Source: Pseudomonas sp. Bc-h
Lineage (GTDB): Bacteria; Pseudomonadota; Gammaproteobacteria; Pseudomonadales; Pseudomonadaceae
Reading direction: 5' to 3'
NCBI RefSeq assembly: GCF_002080045.1
Contig: NZ_MUIN01000009.1
Coordinates: 301,707-365,706, forward strand
DNA length: 64,000 nucleotides
Shown: positions 44,643-53,352 of the stretch, in pieces
How the letters are laid out: each line of letters opens with the position of its first letter
Numbering within the stretch: the stretch's first letter is position 1
Made by a program: the position numbers and the translations under genes
The notes under the pieces: generated by a model
The model's database searches: none
Told to the model about the DNA's origin: nothing
Seen by the model: the letters and a program-made list of their open reading frames with translations, nothing else

Positions 44643-46076
44643 ATGTCCTCGCTTTCACACTCCTCCGATCACTGCGACGCCCAACCGGACGGCATCGACC
44701 CGGTTCGCGCCTCGCAAGTCTCTGCCCGAATCGACCGCCTGCCCGCCGTTGCCACCATCTGGAAACTGGTGGCGCTGTTGTCCATCGGCGGCTTTTTCGA
44801 GCTGTATGACCTGTTTCAGACCGCCTACATCAGCCCTGGCCTGATTCGCGCCGGACTGTTTGCCACCGGCAGCGCCGGCGTGTTCGGCTTCTCCGATCAG
44901 GCGGCGTTCGCTTCGGCAACCTTCCTCGGCCTGTTTCTCGGCGCCAGCCTGCTGAGTCCGATTGCCGACCGTTTCGGGCGTCGGGCGATTTTCACCTTCG
45001 CACTGATCTGGTACACCGTCGCCACCGTGCTGATGGGCGTGCAGACCTCGGCGCTGGGCATCATCTGCATGCGTTTCTTGGTGGGCATCGGTCTGGGCAT
45101 CGAGCTGGTGACCATCGACGCCTATCTGTCGGAACTGGTGCCCAAACGCATGCGCAGTTCGGCGTTCGCCTTCGCCTTCTTCGTGCAGTTTCTGTCGGTG
45201 CCTGCTGTGGCGCTGATGTCCTGGTGGCTGGTGCCGCAGGATCCGTTCGGCTTCTCGGGCTGGCGCTTTGTGGTGCTGGCCAGCGCGGTGTTCGCCCTGT
45301 TCATCTGGTGGCTGCGCTCACGCCTGCCGGAATCGCCGCGCTGGCTGGCGCAGCACGGGCGCTTCGCCGAGGCCGAAAAGATCATGGATGACCTGGAAGC
45401 GCGCTGCGTGAAGGATCACGGCACGGCGCTGGACGAACCGGAAACTCACAACGTGGCCGTGGAAGGCAAAGGCCGTTTCGCCGATATCTGGCAGCCGCCC
45501 TATCGCCGCCGCGCCCTGATGCTGATCGTCTTTCATGTCTTTCAGGCCATCGGCTTTTTCGGTTTCGGCAACTGGTTGCCGGCGCTGCTCTCGGGGCAAG
45601 GCGTCAGCGTCACCCACAGCCTGGCGTATGCGTTCATCATCACCCTCGCTTATCCGCTGGGGCCGCTGCTGTTCGTCAAGTTCGCCAACCGCTTCGAGAA
45701 CAAGTGGCAGATCGTAGGCTCCGCGTTGGGCGCAATGGTGTTCGGCACCCTGTTCGCCCAACAGAGCACGGCGGCAGGGCTGATCGTCTGCGGCGTGATG
45801 ATCACCTTCTGCAACGCGTGGCTGAGCTTCAGCTATCACTCGTATCAGAGCGAGCTGTTCCCCACCAATATCCGCGCGCGGGCGGTGGGCTTCTGCTATT
45901 CGTTCAGCCGCTTGTCGACGGTGTTCAGCAGCCTGTTGATCGGCTTCTTCCTGGACCACTTCGGCACGCCTGGGGTGCTGACGTTCATCGTCGTCAGCAT
46001 GCTGATCGTGATCATCACCATCGGCACGTTCGGCCCGAGGACGCGCAACCTGGCGCTGGAAGACATCGCCCACTGA
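44643..46076 (+). CDS. MFS transporter, sugar porter/NaiP type
   Basis: This 477-residue transporter has twelve helices and the MFS signature DRFGRRAIFTFALIWYTVATVLMG in loop 2-3. The sugar-porter-like PESPRWLAQHGRFAEAEKI follows helix 6. The central loop includes a charged segment around 265-290. Relatives carry aromatic or other organic acids, but the substrate is not evident from context. It is divergent from mntH by 115 bp. Confidence 0.86.
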   Translation: MSSLSHSSDHCDAQPDGIDPVRASQVSARIDRLPAVATIWKLVALLSIGGFFELYDLFQTAYISPGLIRAGLFATGSAGVFGFSDQAAFASATFLGLFLGASLLSPIADRFGRRAIFTFALIWYTVATVLMGVQTSALGIICMRFLVGIGLGIELVTIDAYLSELVPKRMRSSAFAFAFFVQFLSVPAVALMSWWLVPQDPFGFSGWRFVVLASAVFALFIWWLRSRLPESPRWLAQHGRFAEAEKIMDDLEARCVKDHGTALDEPETHNVAVEGKGRFADIWQPPYRRRALMLIVFHVFQAIGFFGFGNWLPALLSGQGVSVTHSLAYAFIITLAYPLGPLLFVKFANRFENKWQIVGSALGAMVFGTLFAQQSTAAGLIVCGVMITFCNAWLSFSYHSYQSELFPTNIRARAVGFCYSFSRLSTVFSSLLIGFFLDHFGTPGVLTFIVVSMLIVIITIGTFGPRTRNLALEDIAH

Positions 46077-46152
46077 CACCGCTCATCTCGCGCCGGGAAC
46101 GACCCTGTGCTTGACTCCTCCAACCAACATCACCCTTTGGCTGGAGGAGATC

Positions 46153-46332
46153 ATGAGCGGTTCACGCCCGGAAAACCCCGACACCCCACCTGAAAACGTC
46201 AGCTTCCCGGAAACCGTGCCTGATCCGGTGGACAGCGATTGCGACCCGGTCGACGAAGGCTGCAACCCCAGCACGGGATTCGAGCCGGGGACCGAGATGG
46301 TGCCGGAGAAAGGGGATTTCCATACTCGTTAG
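46153..46332 (+). CDS. Small acidic, proline-rich hypothetical protein
   Basis: This 59-residue protein has a strong GGAGGAGA ribosome site before the ATG at 46153. It is rich in Pro, Asp and Glu, with two cysteines (DSDCDPVDEGCNPS) that could bind metal or form a disulfide. It is probably disordered. A TTG at 46111 in frame is not supported. No homologous family recognised. Confidence 0.6.
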   Translation: MSGSRPENPDTPPENVSFPETVPDPVDSDCDPVDEGCNPSTGFEPGTEMVPEKGDFHTR

Positions 46333-46384
46333 CAGGACTGGGGGCGCTCCGGACAGGCACACATTCCAGACCGACGCAGTCCCC

Positions 46385-46487
46385 TGCGGGAGGGAGCTTG
46401 TGTGGGAGGGAGCTTGCTCGCGAAGAAGAAAGTCAGGCACCCGAAATTTGAATGACACTGCGCGTTCGCGAGCAAGCGCCCTCCTAC
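46385..46487. repeat. REP inverted pair with a partial duplication
   Basis: GTGGGAGGGAGCTTGCTCGC (46402-46421, plus GAA) pairs with the inverted arm at 46465-46487 ending CCCTCCTAC. Just before the left arm, the first half of the unit is tandemly repeated as GCGGGAGGGAGCTTG (46386-46400). Confidence 0.82.
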
Positions 46488-46544
46488 CGGTCATGTACTC
46501 GTCCAGACAGACCGCATTCATATCAATGCGGCGGTATCAATCGC

Positions 46545-48104
46545 CTATCGAATCCCCAACCGCTTCGCCAGCCGGCTGAGGTTGGCCCGGTCCAGGTTCA
46601 ATTCGCGGGCAACTTGCGCCCATTTGCCCTGATGCCGGTTCAAGGCGTCGTTGATCAGCACGGTCTGAAACCCATCGACGGCTTCCTTCAGGCCCTCTCC
46701 CGGCTTGACCACCGGCGAGCTGCCCATCAGTGCTGGTGCGACCGACGCCGCGACCTGCACATCGTCTTCCAACCCCAATGCCTGCGCCTCGATAGTCAGG
46801 ATTCGCGGACGCTCGGGGTGTGCCGACAAGGCCTTGAGTACCGCGCGGCTGATCAGGTGCTCAAGCTCGCGCACGTTCCCCGGCCACGAGTACCCCAGCA
46901 GGATCTTCTGCGCCTCGGCGCTCATGCGCAGGCTGCGCAAGCCCATTCGTGCGCGGTTTTCTTCAAGAAAGTACCCGGCCAACAGCAAGGCATCGCGACC
47001 GCGCTCTCTGAGCGGCGGCACCACCAGCGGGTAAACGCTCAGGCGGTGATAGAGGTCGGCGCGAAAGCGCCCGGCGCGTACTTCTTCGGCCAGGTCACGG
47101 TTGGTCGCGGCAATGATGCGCACGTCCACATGGTGCTCCTGATCGGAGCCGACCCGTTGCAACTGCCCGCTCTGCAACACCCGCAGCAATTTTGACTGGA
47201 CAGGCAGCGGCAACTCGCCGACTTCGTCGAGGAAGATCGAGCCGCCGTCGGCCAGTTCGAACTTGCCGCTGCGCCCGCTCACGGCGCCAGAGAATGCCCC
47301 TTTGACGTGGCCGAACAGCTCGCTTTCCACCAGCATTTCCGGCAGCGCCGCGCAGTTGAGACTGATCAGCGGCTTCTGCGCCCGGGGTGAACTCAGGTGT
47401 ATGGCTTCGGCCACCAGTTCCTTGCCGACCCCGGTTTCCCCGGTGATCAAGACGGTCAGGGGACTGTTGCCCACCAGCTGGATTTCCTGCTGCAAACGCT
47501 TGTGCACCGCGCTTTGTCCGATCAGTTCTCGAGGCCCTCGCCCACCGGCAGCGCGTTTGTAGACCTCGGCCAATTGCCGTTGATCTTCGAAACTGCGCGC
47601 CAACTGATTGATCCGCTCACTGGCCATGACCGTGGCGGCCGCCAGGCTGGCGAACGCCTGCAGATTATCCAGGTCGACGCTGCCGAAGCTGGTCGGGTCC
47701 AGTGAATCCAGAGTGATCACCCCCCAGAGTTTGTCCTGCACATATAAGGGACAGCCCAGACAGTCGTGAACCTCCAGATGCCCGTGCAGCCCGTCAACCA
47801 GACCGTCGTAGGGGTCAGGCAGATCGCAGTCGGTGGAGAAGCGGGTCGGCTCGCGATTCTGCGCGATGATGTCCAGCCGAGGATGCTCGCCCAACCGAAA
47901 GCGGCGCCCCAGTGTGTCGGGGCTCAAGCCCTCCACCGAGAGCGGCACCAGCACATCCTCTTCAAGCCTGAGCAGCGCCACCGCGTCGCACGGCAGCAAC
48001 TGGCGCAACGACCGCAGCAGCCGGCGGTAACGCTCATCGTCGGGAAGCTCGCGGGACAAGTCGGCAACCAGAGGAACCAGCGCCAGTAACAAAGGGTTTT
48101 TCAT
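46545..48104 (-). CDS. norR: NorR/FhpR-type nitric-oxide-responsive sigma54 activator
   Basis: This 519-residue enhancer-binding protein has an N-terminal GAF domain (about 20-165) with LPDPYDGL and C115 in the region that holds the NO-sensing iron in NorR. The AAA+ ATPase (about 190-430) has Walker A GETGVGKE (222-229). A Fis-type HTH lies at about 475-519 (RHQGKWAQVARELNLDRANLSRLAKRL). The sigma54-contact loop reads GAFSGA (269-274), not the canonical GAFTGA. Start MKNPLLLAL at 48104; the upstream frame extension is unsupported. It is divergent from ppyR, with three GT-N7-AC motifs between. Confidence 0.88.
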   Translation of the reverse strand: MKNPLLLALVPLVADLSRELPDDERYRRLLRSLRQLLPCDAVALLRLEEDVLVPLSVEGLSPDTLGRRFRLGEHPRLDIIAQNREPTRFSTDCDLPDPYDGLVDGLHGHLEVHDCLGCPLYVQDKLWGVITLDSLDPTSFGSVDLDNLQAFASLAAATVMASERINQLARSFEDQRQLAEVYKRAAGGRGPRELIGQSAVHKRLQQEIQLVGNSPLTVLITGETGVGKELVAEAIHLSSPRAQKPLISLNCAALPEMLVESELFGHVKGAFSGAVSGRSGKFELADGGSIFLDEVGELPLPVQSKLLRVLQSGQLQRVGSDQEHHVDVRIIAATNRDLAEEVRAGRFRADLYHRLSVYPLVVPPLRERGRDALLLAGYFLEENRARMGLRSLRMSAEAQKILLGYSWPGNVRELEHLISRAVLKALSAHPERPRILTIEAQALGLEDDVQVAASVAPALMGSSPVVKPGEGLKEAVDGFQTVLINDALNRHQGKWAQVARELNLDRANLSRLAKRLGIR

Positions 48105-48149
48105 AAGGGCTCCAGACGCAGCGATCCAGATCGAGGAAGACAAAACGCG

Positions 48150-48206
48150 GTCATTATGACACCCGCTTCGGTTAAAACGACAGCAACGGGAGGGGGTCAT
48201 TCTGAC
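48150..48206 (+). promoter_or_regulatory. Three NorR-like enhancer sites upstream of ppyR
   Basis: GTCATTATGAC (48150-48160), GTTAAAACGAC (48171-48181) and GTCATTCTGAC (48196-48206) all fit GT-N7-AC, the core of E. coli NorR sites, which also come in threes. The first and third are also GTCA-N3-TGAC palindromes. Centre spacing is 21 and 25 bp. Confidence 0.6.
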
Positions 48207-48246
48207 TCGCGAAGCCCAACCCCATGATTCCAAAGGCATTCTTAAC

Positions 48247-48262
48247 TGGCACGCATCCTGAT
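48247..48262 (+). promoter_or_regulatory. Sigma54-like promoter of ppyR
   Basis: TGGCACGCATCCTGAT matches TGGCACG-N4-TTGCW at -24 and diverges at -12 (CTGAT for TTGCW). Placed 41 bp after the last NorR-like site and 60 bp before ppyR, so position supports it more than the -12 match. Confidence 0.5.
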
Positions 48263-48322
48263 ACAGCTTGAGTACCGGCAAACGCCAACAGGCCTTGCCC
48301 TCACTGAACAGGAGTCACGGTC

Positions 48323-48577
48323 ATGTTTGATTTCTTCCTCAATCCTGCGAACGTCCTGAGTCTTTCCACTCGCGTCCTGTGGACTGGCCTGGTCATGTTG
48401 CTCACCGGCATCGTCGGCGCCTACCTACTGGATCTGCATCTGAATCTCTTCGGCTTGGTCTTCCTCCACGCCATGACCATCATCGGCCCTACCCTGATCA
48501 AGATCGGATATGTCATGCGGCTGCTGTCACAACACAACTTGCGCAAAACGGCGCACGTGCCGGTCATGAGCCATTAG
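48323..48577 (+). CDS. ppyR: PpyR family transmembrane protein
   Basis: This 84-residue protein has two transmembrane helices (about 17-37 and 41-62) with MLLTGIVGAYLLDLHLNLFGLVFLHAMTIIGPTLIKIGYVMRL. The size, sequence and location beside a NorR/FhpR-type regulator match PpyR (PA2663), which influences psl and pyoverdine genes in P. aeruginosa. There the order is fhpR, fhp, ppyR; here fhp is absent and ppyR lies directly next to the NO-responsive promoter. A good GGAG ribosome site precedes the ATG. Confidence 0.83.
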   Translation: MFDFFLNPANVLSLSTRVLWTGLVMLLTGIVGAYLLDLHLNLFGLVFLHAMTIIGPTLIKIGYVMRLLSQHNLRKTAHVPVMSH

Positions 48578-48711
48578 TTGATCGCCAATTAAACGGCGCC
48601 TGCTGTTTCAAGTCTGAAACGGATAACGCTCGATCGGCATCGTCAAACCGCTGTTTTATTCTGACGCCAACGGCACGACGGCGATCGCGAAGCCCTTTAA
48701 TTTAAATGAAG

Positions 48712-48738
48712 TTGTGAAAAAAATATTTTGTTTATAGT
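48712..48738 (+). promoter_or_regulatory. AT-rich promoter of the HAD-UbiA operon
   Basis: TTGTGA (48712-48717) and TATAGT (48733-48738) are a possible -35/-10 pair with a short 15-bp spacer, in an A/T-rich tract that could also bind MvaT/H-NS-type silencers. The first gene of the five-gene cluster starts at 48767. Confidence 0.4.
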
Positions 48739-48766
48739 CGAGTGGACCCGCTACGGAGCATTCGAC

Positions 48767-50218
48767 ATGGCAAGAATTCAGGGACGAGTTCAAGAAACTT
48801 TCCCGCCCTTGGTTGTGGATCTGGATGGCACTCTACTGCGTTCGGATCTGTTGATGGAAACCGCCATGGCCTTCGTCAGAAGCAAGCCACTGAAGGTTTT
48901 CAAGATGCTGGGCTGGCTGCTCAAGGGCAAGGCCGCGCTCAAGGAAGGCCTGGCGCTGGAGACGCAGATAGACGTCTCGGTGCTGCCTTACGACCCGCAG
49001 ATCATCGACATGATCAACGCCGAAAAAGCCAATGGGCGGATGATCGTTCTGGCCACGGCGAGTCATGTAAGTCTGGCTGAGCGAATCGCCGAACATCTTC
49101 AACTGTTCGACCTGGTGTTGGCCTCCAATGCCAACCGCAACTTGTCGGGCAATAATAAGCGCGACCTGTTAGTTGCCCACTATGGCGAAGGCGGCTTCGA
49201 CTATGTCGGCAACTCCAAAGACGACTTGCCGATCTGGAATGTGTCGCGCCAGGCCTATGTGGTTAACCCTGACCGGGGCGTGGAATCGCGGGTCAAGGCG
49301 ATGTCACAGGTCGAACCGACCATTCGCACCAATACCTCCGGCCTGCGCGATTGGCGCAAGGCGATGCGCATGCATCAATGGCTGAAAAACGCGCTGATCT
49401 TCGTGCCACTGCTCGCCTCCCATCGTTTCACCCAATTCGACCTGATGCGCGACGGCGTCTTTGCCTTTTTCTGCTTTGGCCTCTGCGCCTCCAGCGTTTA
49501 TATCCTCAACGACCTGCTGGACCTGGGCGACGATCGCCATCACAAGAGCAAATGCAATCGCCCCTTCGCCAGTGGACGACTGTCGATCAAGGCCGGGCTG
49601 ATCTTCGTGCCGACTTTATTGGTAGCAGCTTTCGGTGCGGCACTGTTGCTCCTGCCCTGGCAGTTCTCGGCGGTAATGGCCGCCTACTACGGCCTGACGC
49701 TGGCCTACTCACTGCAACTCAAGCGGCTGATGGCGGTGGATGTGATCGTGCTGGCCATGCTCTACACCACGCGCATCATTGCCGGGGTCGCTGCGTTCAA
49801 TCTGACGCTGACCTTCTGGATCCTCGCGTTCTCGATGTTCATCTTCCTCAGCCTTGCGATGGTCAAGCGCTACGCCGAGCTGCGCGATGCGCGGGTACGT
49901 GAGGTGACTACCATGGCCCGAGGGCGCGGTTATTACCCGGGCGATCTGGACATGATCGCGTCCCTGGGCGCGTCTTCGGGTTATCTGGCGGTGATGGTTC
50001 TGGCGCTGTACATCCAGGACGCCAAGACCACCGCGCTGTACGTCACTCCCCACGTTATCTGGCTGGCCTGCCCGCTGCTGCTGTTCTGGGTGACGCGGGT
50101 GTGGATGCTCACCCATCGCGGGCAGATGAATGAAGACCCGGTGGTGTTCGCCATTCGCGACCGCACCAGCCAGTTGATCGGCGCCGTATTCCTCCTGATG
50201 TTCTGGATTGCCGCATGA
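48767..50218 (+). CDS. HAD phosphatase-UbiA prenyltransferase fusion
   Basis: This 483-residue protein joins an N-terminal HAD domain (about 10-180; nucleophile D18 and D20 in VVDLDGTLLRSD) to a UbiA prenyltransferase (about 195-483). The diphosphate-binding motif NDLLDLGDDRHH (N248, D249, D252, D256) is followed by NRPFASG. Mycobacterial Rv3806c, a UbiA enzyme, joins polyprenyl phosphate to phosphoribosyl-PP; the HAD part could then dephosphorylate the lipid-linked 5-phosphoribose, here in one polypeptide. This assignment rests on the neighbours DprE1-like and DprE2-like. The GGAG site selects ATG 48767; the stop overlaps the next start by 4 bp. Confidence 0.83.
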   Translation: MARIQGRVQETFPPLVVDLDGTLLRSDLLMETAMAFVRSKPLKVFKMLGWLLKGKAALKEGLALETQIDVSVLPYDPQIIDMINAEKANGRMIVLATASHVSLAERIAEHLQLFDLVLASNANRNLSGNNKRDLLVAHYGEGGFDYVGNSKDDLPIWNVSRQAYVVNPDRGVESRVKAMSQVEPTIRTNTSGLRDWRKAMRMHQWLKNALIFVPLLASHRFTQFDLMRDGVFAFFCFGLCASSVYILNDLLDLGDDRHHKSKCNRPFASGRLSIKAGLIFVPTLLVAAFGAALLLLPWQFSAVMAAYYGLTLAYSLQLKRLMAVDVIVLAMLYTTRIIAGVAAFNLTLTFWILAFSMFIFLSLAMVKRYAELRDARVREVTTMARGRGYYPGDLDMIASLGASSGYLAVMVLALYIQDAKTTALYVTPHVIWLACPLLLFWVTRVWMLTHRGQMNEDPVVFAIRDRTSQLIGAVFLLMFWIAA

Positions 50219-51531
50219 GCACACCGCTGTATTCGTGGGGACGTTTTCCCCGTAGTCCGCAACGTGGCCACAGTTGCGTCTGGCTGGACGAGTTGCCCGC
50301 GCACTTGAACCGGGTGATCGAGGACCACAGCAGCAGCCTGCCGTACGGCAATGGCCGCAGCTATGGCGACAGTTGCCTGGCGGCGAGCGACCAAGTGCTG
50401 CACATGCGCTCCCTCGACCGCTTGATCGAGGCCGACTGGGCCAACGGCGTGGTCAAGGTCGAGGCCGGGATCACCCTGGCCGAGGTGCTGGCGGTGGCCA
50501 TCCCGCGCGGCTGGTTTCTGCCCGTGACGCCGGGCACCCAGTTCGCCACAGTGGGCGGCGCCATCGCCAACGATGTTCACGGCAAGAACCATCACGTGCG
50601 CGGCACCTTTGGCCGTCACGTTCGCAGCTTCGGTCTGTTGCGCCACGGCCAGCCGGAAATGACCTGCGCCCCCAGCGCCAACACTTCGCTGTTCTCGGCA
50701 AGCATCGGTGGCCTGGGGCTGACCGGCGTCATTCATTGGGCGCAACTGCAGTTGATGCCGATACGCGCCAGCCAGATCGACACCACCACCGTGCGCTTCG
50801 CCAATCTGGCGGAGTTCTTCGCCCTGGCTGACGAACTCGACGACAAACACGAATACAGCGTGGCCTGGGTCGATTGCCTGGCCAAAGGCGCCGAGACCGG
50901 ACGCGGCGTGTTCATCGTCGGCGACCACGCGCACTACGGCTCCCTTGAAGTGGGCAAGCGCGCGAAGTTGAGCATGCCGATCACGCCGCCGGTTTCGCTG
51001 ATCAACAAACTGTCTCTCAGCGCCTTCAACAATCTGTATTGGCGAGTGCACCCGAGCCAGCGCACTCAAGGCCGCAGCGCCTACGAACCATTTTTCTATC
51101 CCCTCGACCGCATCCTGCACTGGAACCGCATCTACGGCCGACGAGGATTTCAGCAGTACCAATGCGTGATTCCGACCGCCAACGCCGAGGCCGCGATGGG
51201 CGAGCTGTTGCGGGCGATTGCCGATTCCGGGCAAGGCTCGTTTCTGGCCGTGCTCAAACGCTGTGGCGACGTGCGGTCGCCCGGCTTGCTGTCGTTCCCG
51301 ATGCCGGGGACCTCGCTGGCGCTGGACTTTCCCCAGAGCGAACACCTGGAAAACGTTGTATTCCCGCGTCTGGACGACATCGTCCGGGGGGCGGGAGGCC
51401 GCTTGTATCCGGCCAAGGATGCCCATATGAGCGGCGCGGACTTTCGCCAGGCGTACCCCGCCTGGGAGCGACTGGAAGCGCTGCGCGATCCCTCTTTGAT
51501 GTCCCGTTTCTGGAGCCGCGTACTGTCATGA
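50215..51531 (+). CDS. DprE1-like FAD-dependent oxidoreductase
   Basis: This 438-residue VAO-family flavoprotein has FAD motifs GNGRSYGDS (46-53) and GGAIANDVHGKNHHVRGTFG (114-133). The C-terminal part closely follows DprE1, with GRLYPAKD and lysine K401 where DprE1 has K418. DprE1 oxidises the 2'-OH of decaprenyl-phosphoryl-ribose. The cysteine hit by benzothiazinones in DprE1 (C387) aligns with alanine A369 here (PGTSLALDFP). A further motif, EPFFYPLDRILHWNRIYG, is shared. ATGA overlap on both sides ties it to the UbiA and SDR genes. Confidence 0.87.
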   Translation: MSTPLYSWGRFPRSPQRGHSCVWLDELPAHLNRVIEDHSSSLPYGNGRSYGDSCLAASDQVLHMRSLDRLIEADWANGVVKVEAGITLAEVLAVAIPRGWFLPVTPGTQFATVGGAIANDVHGKNHHVRGTFGRHVRSFGLLRHGQPEMTCAPSANTSLFSASIGGLGLTGVIHWAQLQLMPIRASQIDTTTVRFANLAEFFALADELDDKHEYSVAWVDCLAKGAETGRGVFIVGDHAHYGSLEVGKRAKLSMPITPPVSLINKLSLSAFNNLYWRVHPSQRTQGRSAYEPFFYPLDRILHWNRIYGRRGFQQYQCVIPTANAEAAMGELLRAIADSGQGSFLAVLKRCGDVRSPGLLSFPMPGTSLALDFPQSEHLENVVFPRLDDIVRGAGGRLYPAKDAHMSGADFRQAYPAWERLEALRDPSLMSRFWSRVLS

Positions 51532-52268
51532 AAAGAGTTCTTATAATCGGTGCCACCTCCGCCATCGCCAGTGCCTGCGCCCGTTTGTGGGCCAGTGAAG
51601 GCAGTGATTTCTTCCTCGTCGCGCGCAACGTCGACAAGCTCCAGCAGACCGCCGCCGACCTCAAGGCGCGTGGCGCGAAGAACGTGACCCTGCACGAAAT
51701 GGACGCCAACGACATCGACGCTCACCCGTTGATGCTCAGCCGCTGCCTGACCGCGCTGGATCAGATCGACATCGCGCTGATCGCCCACGGCACGCTGCCC
51801 GACCAGAAAGCCTGCGAGCGCGACGTCCATCTTGCCCTGCGCGAATTCGCCAACAACTGCACCTCGGTGATTGCCTTGCTGACCGTTCTGGCGGTGCAAT
51901 TCGAGACCCAGCGTTGCGGCAGCCTGGCGATCATCTCATCGGTGGCGGCTGATCGCGGGCGGCCTTCGAACTACCTGTACGGCAGCGCCAAGGCCGCGGT
52001 GTCGACCTATTGCGAAGGCTTGCAGGCGCGGCTGTTCAAGGTCGGCGTTCATGTCACCACGATCAAGCCGGGCTTCGTCGATACGCCGATGACTCAGGGG
52101 CTGTCGCTGCCCGCCGCACTGTTGGCGCAACCGGCGCAGGTCGCGCAACGCATCGTCAAGGGTATCGCCAACAAGGTGCCGACCCTCTACGCGCCGGGAT
52201 TCTGGGGCCTGATCATGTTGATCATCCGCTCGATTCCGCAGCCGGTATTCAAGAGGCTGAATCTGTGA
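51528..52268 (+). CDS. DprE2-like short-chain dehydrogenase
   Basis: This 246-residue SDR has NAD(P)-binding loop GATSAIAS (8-15), serine S138 and Y151-xxx-K155 (YGSAK). The C terminus has a hydrophobic helix (GFWGLIMLIIRSIPQPVFK) that may attach it to the membrane. In the mycobacterial pathway DprE2 reduces the keto sugar made by DprE1, so the pair epimerise ribose to arabinose. The role follows from its overlap with the DprE1-like gene. Its stop overlaps the next GTG start. Confidence 0.85.
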   Translation: MKRVLIIGATSAIASACARLWASEGSDFFLVARNVDKLQQTAADLKARGAKNVTLHEMDANDIDAHPLMLSRCLTALDQIDIALIAHGTLPDQKACERDVHLALREFANNCTSVIALLTVLAVQFETQRCGSLAIISSVAADRGRPSNYLYGSAKAAVSTYCEGLQARLFKVGVHVTTIKPGFVDTPMTQGLSLPAALLAQPAQVAQRIVKGIANKVPTLYAPGFWGLIMLIIRSIPQPVFKRLNL

Positions 52269-53236
52269 GCGAGGCACTGCTGCTGTCCGGCTGGCGCTAC
52301 CGGGCGGTGGTGCTGTCGGTGGTCGGCTCGGCGCTGGGTTATCTGGGTTTCTCGCTGTGGGGCGGCTGGCACGCAGTGGGCGCAGCGGTGAGCGAGGTCG
52401 GGCTGCTGGGCATCGTCATCGCGCTGTTCATGTCCTCGGTGAACTATGGCCTGCGTTTCCTGCGCTGGCAGTCGTACCTCAAGGTGCTCGGCCATCCCAT
52501 GCCGTGGCGCCCGAGCCTGAATATCTACCTCGCCGGATTCGCCCTGACCACCACCCCCGGCAAGGCAGGCGAAGCCTTGCGCGGCGTGCTGCTCAAACGC
52601 TGGGGCGTGCCGTATCCGCAGAGCTTTGCGGCGTTCTTCAGCGAGCGGCTTTCGGACCTGTTCGCGGTGGTGCTGCTGACCCTGTTCGGCCTGTCGCTGT
52701 ACCCCGAGGCAATGCCAATGATCGTGGTCGGCGTGGCGCTGGTGATGGTCGGTTTGTTGGTGCTGTCGCAAAAGCGCCTGATCGAGCGCCTGACCCTGAT
52801 GGTGCCCACTGAAGGCGGCAAGGTCATCGGCCTGCTGCGTCATCTGCTGCAAGTGCTGATGCATGCCCAACAGTGCCATCGCTTGCGTCTGATGCTGGGT
52901 TTGACGGTGCTCAGCGTGATCGCCTGGAGCGCCGAAGCGCTGGCCTTCGACTGGATTCTGAAATGGATGGGCGCCGACATCCCGCTGACCTTCGCGGTGT
53001 TCGTCTATGCCCTGGCAATGCTCGCGGGCGCCGTGAGTTTCATGCCCGGGGGCTTGGGCGGCGCGGAGGCGGTGATGGTCGGGCTGCTGGTGTGGAAAGG
53101 CATGGACAGCGCGGACGCGGTGGCGGCGACTGTGTTGATTCGGCTCGCCACGCTGTGGTTCGCGGTCGCCATCGGCGCGTTGATGCTGATGCGGCTCAAG
53201 GGTGAAACGGCGCCTCAGGGGCAAGCGATTCGTTGA
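52265..53236 (+). CDS. LPG-synthase-TM-like (UPF0104/YbhN) membrane protein, putative lipid-sugar flippase
   Basis: This 323-residue protein has about 8 transmembrane helices and the UPF0104 landmarks SSVNYGLRFLRWQSYLKVLG, TTTPGKAGEALRGVLLKRWG, FSERLSDLFAV and FMPGGLGGAEAVMVGLLVWKG. This family includes the membrane part of lysyl-phosphatidylglycerol synthases and AglD-type proteins. In this cluster a role in moving the lipid-linked sugar across the membrane is reasonable but unproven. GTG start overlaps the SDR stop by 4 bp; there is a 116-bp gap with a small hairpin before the next gene. Confidence 0.8.
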   Translation: MSEALLLSGWRYRAVVLSVVGSALGYLGFSLWGGWHAVGAAVSEVGLLGIVIALFMSSVNYGLRFLRWQSYLKVLGHPMPWRPSLNIYLAGFALTTTPGKAGEALRGVLLKRWGVPYPQSFAAFFSERLSDLFAVVLLTLFGLSLYPEAMPMIVVGVALVMVGLLVLSQKRLIERLTLMVPTEGGKVIGLLRHLLQVLMHAQQCHRLRLMLGLTVLSVIAWSAEALAFDWILKWMGADIPLTFAVFVYALAMLAGAVSFMPGGLGGAEAVMVGLLVWKGMDSADAVAATVLIRLATLWFAVAIGALMLMRLKGETAPQGQAIR

Positions 53237-53256
53237 TACAGCTGACACCCGCAGCC

Positions 53257-53286
53257 CCTGTAGTAGCCCGGCCGGACTGCTACAGG
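53257..53286. repeat. Short REP-like hairpin
   Basis: CCTGTAGTAG and CTGCTACAGG pair around CCCGGCCGGA. It separates the flippase-like gene from the GT-C-like gene. Confidence 0.55.
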
Positions 53287-53352
53287 TACAGCGCAACACA
53301 GTGGCATTTATTAAACCGCTAGCAATGTAGAACAGGGACAGGAGTGCAACTC

